Shown here: positions 1 to 5,424 of the stretch, one piece after another
Layout of the letters: each line of letters starts with the position of its first letter
Position numbering within the stretch: the first letter of the stretch is position 1
DNA from: an uncultured Verrucomicrobium sp.
GTDB lineage: Bacteria; Verrucomicrobiota; Verrucomicrobiia; Methylacidiphilales; GAS474
Assembly: GCA_903889845.1 (NCBI GenBank)
Contig: CAISZB010000318.1
Coordinates: 1 to 7,180 of the forward strand
Direction of reading: 5' to 3'
DNA length: 7,180 nucleotides
Notes under the pieces: generated by a model
What the model was told of the DNA's origin: nothing
Seen by the model: only the letters and a program-made list of their open reading frames with translations
The model's database searches: none
Position numbers and translations under genes: made by a program

Positions 1-38
1 CCCTGCCCCGAAGGGGATGCCTTCCTCTTCGCGCCCCC
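1..38 (-). repeat. Intergenic repeat copy 1, after glgA
   Basis: Read on the minus strand, this sequence starts within two bases of the glgA TAG stop. Its 33-base core (1-33) matches 7127-7159 on the plus strand at 32 of 33 positions; over 38 bases the match is 36. The core folds into a hairpin: CGAAG at 27-31 (minus sense) pairs with CTTCG at 9-13, and GGA at 23-25 pairs with TCC at 15-17. One A-C mismatch interrupts the stem and the loop is AGGCA. The single core difference from copy 2 lies in the loop, so the stem is kept. A run of seven C (34-40 on the plus strand) joins it to the gene. The element may continue to the left of the window. Its place just after a stop suggests a 3'-end or terminator-like role, but no T-tract is visible. 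Confidence 0.8.
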
Positions 39-39
39 C

Positions 40-1569
40 CTAACTCGCCAGCGCCCGCCGATACACCACCTCGTACTGCTTCGCGCTCTCGTCCCAACTG
101 AAGTCTTCCTTCATCGCGAGCTTGCGGACGCGGTTCAGTTCGACCTTGTCGGCATAGAGGCTCCGTGCCCGTTGGCAGGCATCCCAGAAGGGCTGGCCGG
201 TGCACGGCATGAAGCGGAAGCCGGTGCCGTCCGGGCCTCCCTTGGCGACTTGCGCGGCCTCGGCGATCTCCGCCTTCGTCTTGGCTTTGGACTTGGCCTT
301 GGAAGCCTTGCCGCCCTTCTTCGCCTCGGGCTTCGGCGCGGGGGGGCGGTAGTCGCGGACGGAGTCGGCCAGGCCGCCTGTCTCGTGGACGATGGGAAGG
401 GTGCCGTAGCGGAGGCTGTACATCTGCGTCAGGCCGCACGGCTCGTAGAGGGAGGGCATGAGGAAGAAGTCGGAACCCGCCGTCACCCGGTGGGAGAGTT
501 CCTCGCTGAAGCCGATCCAGACACCGACCTTCCCCGGATGGCGCAGAGCGAGGCTGGAAAACCAGTGCTCCGCCGCCGGGTCGCCGGAGCCGAGGAGGAG
601 GAAGCGGATGTCCTGCCAGAGGAGCCCCTCGATGACTTCCTGGATGAGGTGGATGCCCTTCTGGTGGGCCAGCCGCGTGACGCAGCCGAAGATCGGGGCG
701 CCGTCGTCGCGGAGGCGGAAGGCCTCCAGCACGGCCTTGCGGCAGGCCGCCTTGCCGCCGAGGGAGGCCGGGCCGTAGTTCGCCGGGAGGTGGATGTCGG
801 TCTTCGGGTCCCACTGCCCGTAATCGACGCCGTTGAGGATGCCGGTGAGTTTGTGGCTCTGCTCCTGGAGGACGCGGTCGAGCCAGCAGCCGTAGATTTC
901 CGTCTGGATCTCCTGCGCGTAGCGGGGGCTGACGGTCGTGACCTGGTCGGCCATGACGATGCCCGCCTTCATGCAATTGACGTAGCCGTAGAACTCGACC
1001 CCCTGCGCCGTGAAGGCGTCGTCGGGGAGGTTCGTCAGCGGGAAGTCGAGGCCCCAGAAGCTGCCCTGGTAGGCCAGGTTGTGGATCGTGAAGACCGTCT
1101 TGAACGGAAGGCCCCGCGCCTGGACGAAGGCGGGGACGAGGCCCGTCTGCCAGTCGTGGACGTGAAGGATTTCCGGCGCCGGTTCCAGGTAGCGGGCCGC
1201 CTCGACGACGGCTTTGCTGAAGAAGAAAAAGCGGGCCGAGTTGTCCTCGTAATCGGCGTTATTCTCCCCGTAGAAGTTGGCGCGGTTGAAGTATTCCTCC
1301 TGCTCGATCAGGAAGAGGCGGACGCCGCCGGGGGCCTCGGCCTCCCACACGCGGCCTTCCTTCACCGTCTTCCCCATCGGGATCTGGAGGAAGAGGTCGG
1401 TCGCCCGGATGCCCGGTATCCGCTCCCGCAGGCCCCGGTAAAGCGGAATCACCGCCGAAACCGAATGCCCCCGCGCCTTCAAGACCGAGGGAAGAGCCCC
1501 GATGACGTCGCCGAGGCCACCGCTCTTGGCGTAGGGGGAAAGTTCGCTGGCGGCAAAAAGGATATTCAT
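40..1569 (-). CDS. glgA: Glycogen synthase (ADP-glucose type, GT5)
   Basis: A 509-residue glycogen/starch synthase that adds glucose from ADP-glucose to the non-reducing end of an alpha-1,4-glucan in the cytoplasm. The N-terminus (MNILFAASEL) and the KSGGLGD nucleotide-sugar loop at residues 15-21 (Lys15) are typical of family GT5. Other landmarks are HVHDWQTGLVP (136-146), FTIHNLAYQG (160-169), CVTRLAHQKG (296-305) and the catalytic EPCGLTQ (Glu377), followed by TGGLADSV (397-404). The fold is GT-B. Residues 408-446 are a Lys/Ala/Pro-rich insertion, absent from typical GlgA of about 480 residues, placed just before the conserved GTGFRF. The C-terminal DFSWDESAKQYEVVYRRAL is normal. The ATG is the first plausible start in its frame and gives the family N-terminus; no clear Shine-Dalgarno precedes it. 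It is transcribed divergently from phoH. ADP-glucose as donor is inferred from the family. Confidence 0.96.
   Translation of the reverse strand: MNILFAASELSPYAKSGGLGDVIGALPSVLKARGHSVSAVIPLYRGLRERIPGIRATDLFLQIPMGKTVKEGRVWEAEAPGGVRLFLIEQEEYFNRANFYGENNADYEDNSARFFFFSKAVVEAARYLEPAPEILHVHDWQTGLVPAFVQARGLPFKTVFTIHNLAYQGSFWGLDFPLTNLPDDAFTAQGVEFYGYVNCMKAGIVMADQVTTVSPRYAQEIQTEIYGCWLDRVLQEQSHKLTGILNGVDYGQWDPKTDIHLPANYGPASLGGKAACRKAVLEAFRLRDDGAPIFGCVTRLAHQKGIHLIQEVIEGLLWQDIRFLLLGSGDPAAEHWFSSLALRHPGKVGVWIGFSEELSHRVTAGSDFFLMPSLYEPCGLTQMYSLRYGTLPIVHETGGLADSVRDYRPPAPKPEAKKGGKASKAKSKAKTKAEIAEAAQVAKGGPDGTGFRFMPCTGQPFWDACQRARSLYADKVELNRVRKLAMKEDFSWDESAKQYEVVYRRALAS
268..303 (-). repeat. 12-base tandem repeat inside glgA
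   Basis: On the minus strand, three adjacent 12-base units encode SKAK, SKAK and TKAE (GlgA residues 423-434). The units are TCCAAGGCCAAG, TCCAAAGCCAAG and a more diverged ACGAAGGCGGAG. They form the core of the Lys/Ala-rich insertion (residues 408-446, bases 232-348), which suggests growth by slippage. Confidence 0.7.
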
Positions 1570-1601
1570 GAAAAATCGGACAGGAAAACGAGGATAATCA
1601 T
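1566..1601 (-). CDS. Possible 11-codon leader ORF upstream of glgA
   Basis: An ATG at 1601-1599 opens a frame encoding MIILVFLSDFS. It stops at TGA (1568-1566), which overlaps the glgA ATG as ATGA. This is the arrangement used for translational coupling. A purine-rich AAAAGGAAAA (1611-1620, plus-strand numbering) lies 9 bases or more upstream, a little far for an ideal ribosome site, whereas glgA itself has none. The peptide has no recognised homology and is very short, so chance is a real alternative. Confidence 0.3.
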   Translation of the reverse strand: MIILVFLSDFS

Positions 1602-1644
1602 GCTGATAGGTTTTCCTTTTCCGTGTTGCGAGATTTTTTTACTT

Positions 1645-1662
1645 ATTTAATCTGATTTAATC
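1645..1662 (+). promoter_or_regulatory. Direct repeat in the divergent glgA/phoH promoter region
   Basis: ATTTAATC occurs twice (1645-1652 and 1655-1662), separated by TG, so the units start exactly 10 bases apart, one turn of DNA. This is the most AT-rich part of the 118-base divergent spacer, next to a T7 run (1634-1640). Each copy contains TTTAAT, a passable -10 hexamer; the second (1656-1661) would start RNA about 20 bases before the phoH ATG. A weak -35-like TTGCGA lies at 1626-1631, but its spacing fits poorly. Either a doubled -10 or a tandem regulator site is possible. Confidence 0.35.
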
Positions 1663-1687
1663 GGGTAAAGTCCCCGCTCCACACACC

Positions 1688-2689
1688 ATGCCCACCCCTC
1701 GCGGCAGCAATGCCCCCGTCACGGAAACGCTCGAATTCGACAACGCGCGCGCCGTGCTCTCCCTCATCGGCAACGACGAGCGCAACCTCGACCTCCTTTC
1801 CGACCGCTTCCACGTGAAGGCGACGAGCCGCGACGGCTGGCTCCGGCTGGAGGGGCCGAAGGAGGGCGTGACCCGCGCCCGGAAGGTCCTCGACCAGCTC
1901 CACAAGGCGAAGGAAGGCGGCCTCACGATCCGGCGCAAGGAATTCCTCTTCGCCGTCGAGGCGGTCGAGGAGGCCCGCTCCGTCGCCCTGGCCGACCTTC
2001 ACGCGGCGCGGATCGAGGTCTCGCCGAAGAAACCGGCGGTGATCCCGAAGACCCCCTCCCAGAAGACCTACATCGACGCGATCCGGGGAAAGGACCTCGT
2101 CTTCGGCCTCGGCCCGGCGGGGACGGGGAAGACCTACCTGGCGATCGCCAGCGCCGTCGCCGCACTGCGTCGGGAAGAGGTGAAGCGGATCGTCCTCACC
2201 CGGCCCGCCGTCGAGGCGGGGGAGGCCCTCGGCTTCCTGCCGGGCGACCTCAACGAGAAGATCCTCCCCTTCCTGCGCCCCCTCTACGACGCCCTCAACG
2301 AAATGCTGGAGCCGGAGGAGATCGTCCGTCACACGGAGCGAGGCAGCATCGAGATCGCCCCCCTCGCCTACATGCGCGGGCGGACGCTGAGCCAGAGTTT
2401 CATCATCCTCGACGAAGCCCAGAACACGAGCACGGAGCAGATGTTCATGTTCCTCACCCGCCTCGGGCCGGGCTCGAAGTGCGTCGTGACGGGGGACCCG
2501 ACCCAGATCGATTTGCCGAAGACCCGCAAATCGGGCCTGATCGAGGCGCGACAGGCCCTGAAGGAGACCACCGGCGTCACCTTCTGCGAGTTCGGCGAGG
2601 GCGATGTCGTCCGGCACGACCTCGTCCAGCGGATCATCTCCGCCTACCGCATCCATCGCGGGCAGCAGCTCACCAGCATGGGATTGTAA
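1688..2689 (+). CDS. phoH: PhoH-family ATPase (PhoL/YbeZ type)
   Basis: A 333-residue cytoplasmic P-loop ATPase of the PhoH/YbeZ family. Residues about 14-75 form the usual N-terminal small domain (ETLEFDNARAVLSLIGNDE, then a KH-like stretch up to LDQLHKAK). The ATPase domain has Walker A GPAGTGKT (142-149), TRPAVEAGEALGFLPG (171-186), APLAYMRGRTL (224-234), Walker B FIILDEAQN (238-246) and the VVTGDPTQIDLP motif (266-277). It ends in the family's VQRIISAY. Length is normal. Family members associate genetically or physically with YbeY and are linked to RNA and ribosome metabolism; the exact reaction is unsettled. It is the first gene of the phoH-pgpH-ybeY-recO cluster. No Shine-Dalgarno precedes the ATG, but the N-terminus matches the family, so the start is kept. 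The name PhoH does not by itself imply phosphate regulation here. Confidence 0.95.
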   Translation: MPTPRGSNAPVTETLEFDNARAVLSLIGNDERNLDLLSDRFHVKATSRDGWLRLEGPKEGVTRARKVLDQLHKAKEGGLTIRRKEFLFAVEAVEEARSVALADLHAARIEVSPKKPAVIPKTPSQKTYIDAIRGKDLVFGLGPAGTGKTYLAIASAVAALRREEVKRIVLTRPAVEAGEALGFLPGDLNEKILPFLRPLYDALNEMLEPEEIVRHTERGSIEIAPLAYMRGRTLSQSFIILDEAQNTSTEQMFMFLTRLGPGSKCVVTGDPTQIDLPKTRKSGLIEARQALKETTGVTFCEFGEGDVVRHDLVQRIISAYRIHRGQQLTSMGL

Positions 2690-2693
2690 GGAG
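2688..2693 (+). promoter_or_regulatory. Shine-Dalgarno that fixes the pgpH start
   Basis: AAGGAG lies 6 bases before the ATG at 2700 and overlaps the phoH stop codon (TAA 2687-2689). The open frame could begin earlier, at 2604, but that extension lies inside phoH, encodes a Ser/Thr/Gly/Pro-rich stretch unlike the family, and lacks a comparable site. This is the only strong Shine-Dalgarno seen in the window. Confidence 0.8.
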
Positions 2694-2699
2694 CGCACG

Positions 2700-4322
2700 A
2701 TGATCGGCTGGTTCCAACGCAAGAGGCTGGTGAGCAAGGGCATGGCGATCGACCGCCAACGCCACACGCACGGCGGGGAATGGCGCTCCGTCCTGGAGAC
2801 GAGTCCCTACGCCCGCATCGGCATCTGCCTGGGTTACGCCGCCTTCGCCTTCTTCTGCGGCACCTATCGGGCGGAGCCCCTCCAGGCACAGCTCTTCCTC
2901 CTCGTCGGGATCTTCTTCGTCAGCTCGATCATGCTCCTCTACCTCGACATCCCCGAGGTCTGGCGGAGCAACTCGAAGCTGGTCCTCCTCTTCGGCTCCA
3001 TCGGGGCGAACCTGGTACTGAACCGCCTCTTCCTCTTCTTCTCCCTCTACCTGGAGCAGGCCGCGATCCCCGGCCTCATCTTCTGGGTCCCCACGGCCTT
3101 CGCCCCCCTCCTCATCACCGTCCTGATGGGGGCACGGGCCGGACTCTACACCGTCGTCGTCGCCGGGGTGATGGAGTCGCTCCTCGTCGCGGCCAGCTTC
3201 GACCACCTCATCATCAGCCTCATCATCGGCTTCACCGCCGTCTTCTTCTCGCGGAACGTCCGCCGCCGCAACGACGTCGTCCGGGCCGGGGCCGCCGTCG
3301 GCGTCGCGGGGCTGATCTGCGCCATCGCCTTCGGCCTCCTGGGCCGGAGCGAGCCGGGGCTCTTCCTGATGCAGGCCATCCTCGGCATCGGCGTCGGCGT
3401 CGTCACCGCGATGGTCGTCAACTCGATCCTCCCGATCCTGGAAACGATCTTCGAGATCAACACGAACATCTCCCTCATCGAGTTGGCCGACCTGAATCAC
3501 CCCCTCCTGCGGCAGCTGACGCTGGAGGCCCCCGGCACCTACCACCACAGCCTGATGGTCGCGAACCTGGCCGAGGCCGCCGCGCAGGCGATCGGGGCCA
3601 ACGGCACCCTCTGCCGCGTCATGGCCTACTTCCACGACATCGGGAAGCTGAAGAAACCCGAGTACTTCGTCGAGAACGCCGGGGCCGCGGAGAACCCCCA
3701 CGACACCCTTTCCCCGACGATGAGTTCCCTCATCATCATCTCCCACGTGAAGGAGGGCGTCGACCTGGCCGTGAAGAACCGGCTGAAGAAGCCGATCATC
3801 AACGCCATCCAGGAGCACCACGGCACCTCCCAGATCTACTACTTCTACCGCCGCGCCCTCCAGATGGCCGAGGACGCGAAGACGGGGAGCGAGATCATGA
3901 ACCTCCGCGAGGAGGACGTCCCCGACGTGCCGGAGGAGAACTTCCGCTACCCGGGCCCGATCCCGCAGAGCAAGGAGACCGGCCTCCTCATGCTGGCCGA
4001 CGTGATCGAGGGGGCCTCCCGCTCCCTCGACAAGCCGACCCCGCAGCGCATCGAGGACATGGTGAAGGATCTCGTCGCCCGGCGCGTGGCCGAGGGGCAG
4101 CTCGACGAATCGGGCCTCAGCCTCAAGGAAATCCGCCAGGCCGGGGAGTCGTACGTCTTCACCCTGAAAACCATGATGCACAGCCGCATCAGCTACCCCA
4201 AACATGAGCCGCTCCAGCAACAGCCCCCGTCCCACGGTGGAACTTTTCAATCTGCAAAACGAGCGCCGAATCAAGGCGGGGGGGGCGAAGGCCCTCGCAC
4301 GTCGGATTCAAACCTCCATTGA
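2700..4322 (+). CDS. pgpH: 7TM-HD phosphohydrolase, PgpH/YqfF family, without sensor domain
   Basis: A 540-residue inner-membrane protein with a C-terminal cytoplasmic HD hydrolase domain. Family members (Listeria PgpH, Bacillus YqfF) hydrolyse c-di-AMP. About eight hydrophobic segments can be seen by eye between residues 38 and 246. The HD domain (about 270-445) carries TYHHSLMVANLAE (280-292), the metal-binding FHDIGK (His312, Asp313), ISHVKEG (His349), QEHHG (His373, His374) and MLADVIEGASRSL (Asp434), so the metal site looks intact. Canonical members are about 700 residues and place a large extracytoplasmic 7TMR-HDED domain after the first membrane segment. Here the first segment (38-57) is followed almost directly by the second (about 62-83), so that domain is absent. 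Residues 502-540 are a Gln/Pro/Gly-rich tail that overlaps ybeY. It starts 10 bases after the phoH stop. Substrate is inferred from the family only. Confidence 0.92.
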   Translation: MIGWFQRKRLVSKGMAIDRQRHTHGGEWRSVLETSPYARIGICLGYAAFAFFCGTYRAEPLQAQLFLLVGIFFVSSIMLLYLDIPEVWRSNSKLVLLFGSIGANLVLNRLFLFFSLYLEQAAIPGLIFWVPTAFAPLLITVLMGARAGLYTVVVAGVMESLLVAASFDHLIISLIIGFTAVFFSRNVRRRNDVVRAGAAVGVAGLICAIAFGLLGRSEPGLFLMQAILGIGVGVVTAMVVNSILPILETIFEINTNISLIELADLNHPLLRQLTLEAPGTYHHSLMVANLAEAAAQAIGANGTLCRVMAYFHDIGKLKKPEYFVENAGAAENPHDTLSPTMSSLIIISHVKEGVDLAVKNRLKKPIINAIQEHHGTSQIYYFYRRALQMAEDAKTGSEIMNLREEDVPDVPEENFRYPGPIPQSKETGLLMLADVIEGASRSLDKPTPQRIEDMVKDLVARRVAEGQLDESGLSLKEIRQAGESYVFTLKTMMHSRISYPKHEPLQQQPPSHGGTFQSAKRAPNQGGGGEGPRTSDSNLH

Positions 4323-4695
4323 GTTCCTGCCCGAGGGCGGGACTCCCCTCCCCGCCCGCATCGAGATCAGCCTCGTCAGCGCCGCGGAGATCGGTCGCGT
4401 CCACGGGGAATTCCTCGATGACCCGACGCCGACCGACGTCATCACCTTCGACCACGGCGAGATCCTGATCTGCCCCGCCGTCGCCGAGGCGCAGGGCCGG
4501 GAGCACGCCCGGACGATGGAGGAGGAACTCCTCCTCTACGGCATCCACGGCCTCCTCCACATCCAAGGCTGGAGCGACCTGACGCCGCGCAAGCGCGCCG
4601 CGATGCACCGGGAACAGGAGCGGGTCTTCGCCGCGACGCAGGCCGCCACGGCGGCCCGGGCCCGGGTCCAGCCGAAAAAGAAAAAGACGAAATGA
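4204..4695 (+). CDS. ybeY: YbeY-family endoribonuclease with His-to-Asp third ligand
   Basis: A 163-residue member of the YbeY/UPF0054 family, metal-dependent RNases needed for 16S rRNA maturation and ribosome quality control. The evidence is IEISLVSAAEIGRVHGEFL (53-71), PTDVITF (76-82), GEILICPAVAEAQ (85-97) and the metal motif HGLLHIQGWSD (115-125). The usual motif is H-x3-H-x5-H; here the third ligand is Asp125 (His115, His119, Asp125). The stretch between PTDVITF and GEILIC is also much shorter than usual. The C-terminus ends in a lysine run. The ATG is the first in the frame after a stop at 4174-4176 and lies 119 bases inside pgpH; no Shine-Dalgarno is visible. A GTG at 4237 is a possible alternative start and would shorten the overlap. 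Its stop overlaps the recO start as ATGA. Position beside phoH and pgpH supports the call strongly. Confidence 0.9.
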   Translation: MSRSSNSPRPTVELFNLQNERRIKAGGAKALARRIQTSIEFLPEGGTPLPARIEISLVSAAEIGRVHGEFLDDPTPTDVITFDHGEILICPAVAEAQGREHARTMEEELLLYGIHGLLHIQGWSDLTPRKRAAMHREQERVFAATQAATAARARVQPKKKKTK

Positions 4696-5273
4696 GGGCC
4701 GATGCCCGGACTGAATCCACGGTGCGGGGAATCGTCGTCGGGCGGATGCCCTTTTCGAACACCAGCCTCCTGGTGACCTGGGCGACCCCGGAAGCGGGGA
4801 TCATCAAGACGATGGCGAAGGGCGTCTCCGGCCCCCGCCCCTCGGCGGGCCTCCTCCCCGACCTCTTCTACCTCTGCGAGGTCCGCTACCTCCCTCCCGC
4901 CAAGGGCGGGATCGGGACGCTGCGCGAGGCGCGCCTCCTCCACCCCTTTCTCCCCCTGCGCCGCGACTGGACGGTCCTCCTCTGCGCCCACTACTTCGCC
5001 GACCTCCTCGCCTCCCTTTCCGAGCCCGAGACCGAGATCGCCCTCCTCTTCGAGCTGTTCGAGAAGGCCCTGCGCCACCTCGAAACCCACGCCCCGACGC
5101 CGAAGCTCGTCACCCGCTACGAGGCCCGCCTCCTGGAACTGAGCGGCCTGGGCTTGCCCCCGACCGCCTCCGTGACCGAGACTTCCGCCGCCCTCCGCCG
5201 CGCCGTCGAGACCCACCACCACCGCCTCCCGCCGACGCGGGAAAAGCTGCTCAAGGCGCTGGGGATGGAATAA
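4692..5273 (+). CDS. recO: RecO-like recombination mediator, short form
   Basis: A 193-residue RecO-like protein. RecO loads RecA on SSB-coated DNA with RecR in the RecF pathway. The N-terminal OB-fold pattern is present: VRGIVVGRMPFSNTSLLVTW (11-30), then GIIKTMAKGVSGPRP (36-50), LFYLCEVRYLP (58-68) and LREARLLHPFLPLRRDW (77-93). An alpha-helical part follows, with AHYFADLLASL (99-109), LFELFEKALRHLE (119-131) and RYEARLLELSGLGLPP (142-157). Usual RecO is about 240-255 residues. Here the end is short and no Cys-x2-Cys zinc motif is present, though some RecO proteins lack it. The ATG overlaps the ybeY TGA, so translation is probably coupled. No frameshift was noticed. It is the last gene of the cluster, as in Bacillus where recO closes the phoH-yqfF-ybeY region. 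The family call is good; full function is less sure. Confidence 0.82.
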   Translation: MRADARTESTVRGIVVGRMPFSNTSLLVTWATPEAGIIKTMAKGVSGPRPSAGLLPDLFYLCEVRYLPPAKGGIGTLREARLLHPFLPLRRDWTVLLCAHYFADLLASLSEPETEIALLFELFEKALRHLETHAPTPKLVTRYEARLLELSGLGLPPTASVTETSAALRRAVETHHHRLPPTREKLLKALGME

Positions 5274-5306
5274 GCGAAAACAGCGCACCCGCTCTTTTGT
5301 TATCGC
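5274..5306 (+). terminator. Probable terminator after recO
   Basis: Immediately after the recO TAA, AGCG (5282-5285) pairs with CGCT (5290-5293) around the loop CACC, followed by CTTTTGTT. An outer layer also pairs: AAC (5279-5281) with GTT (5299-5301) and GCGA (5274-5277) with TCGC (5303-5306). The inner stem is only 4 bases and the T-run is broken by a G, so strength is uncertain, but position at the end of a gene cluster fits. Confidence 0.5.
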
Positions 5307-5309
5307 TCA

Positions 5310-5324
5310 GGGAAGGCCATCCCC
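5310..5324 (+). repeat. Possible degenerate copy of the edge repeat
   Basis: GGAAGGCCATCCCC (5311-5324) equals the loop half of the repeat apart from one inserted base relative to each full copy (GGAAGGCATCCCC in copy 1, GGAAGGCCTCCCC in copy 2). It can form GGGA/TCCC around AGGCCA. It has the same orientation relative to the upstream gene (recO) as the other two. The match is short, so coincidence is possible. Confidence 0.35.
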
Positions 5325-5360
5325 TCCACTCTTGTTTTCGATTCTCTTTGGGGAAATGGC

Positions 5361-5373
5361 GGGGGGGGATAAT
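5361..5373 (+). promoter_or_regulatory. G8 tract joined to a -10-like hexamer before the chemoreceptor gene
   Basis: Eight G (5361-5368) run straight into GATAAT (5368-5373), about 52 bases before the ATG at 5425. GATAAT resembles a sigma-70 -10 box. The best-placed -35 candidate (TCTTTG, 5345-5350, 17-base spacing) is poor. No convincing sigma-28 or sigma-54 promoter was seen. The G tract would lie in the -35/-10 spacer, where length changes could alter expression. Confidence 0.3.
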
Positions 5374-5424
5374 ACAGATAGCCACCTCAAAAAGTACCAT
5401 TACAATTAAGCAGAACAAAGACAC

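Noticed and set aside
172..1650. 492-codon open frame on the plus strand opposite glgA
   Set aside because: It mirrors the strongly G/C-ending glgA codons, has no recognisable domain, is rich in Arg/Ala/Val/Glu, and glgA is unmistakable.
2604..2699. Upstream extension of pgpH to an ATG at 2604
   Set aside because: It lies within phoH, encodes a low-complexity stretch, and the AAGGAG at 2688-2693 supports the ATG at 2700.
3146..3478. 110-codon minus-strand frame within pgpH
   Set aside because: Overlaps conserved membrane segments of pgpH; no start signal or domain.
2670..4274. 534-codon open frame on the minus strand opposite pgpH
   Set aside because: Asp/Glu/Val/Leu-rich antisense shadow of a GC-rich gene with clear HD motifs; no domain and no ribosome site.
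4653..4668. CCCGGG-repeat palindrome near the ybeY end
   Set aside because: It lies inside coding sequence (Ala-Arg-Ala-Arg codons) and is explained by GC-rich codon use.
5340..5380. Sigma-54 or sigma-28 promoter for the chemoreceptor
   Set aside because: TGGC at 5357-5360 has no GC element at sigma-54 spacing, and no TAAAG-type -35 precedes the GGGGATAA stretch.
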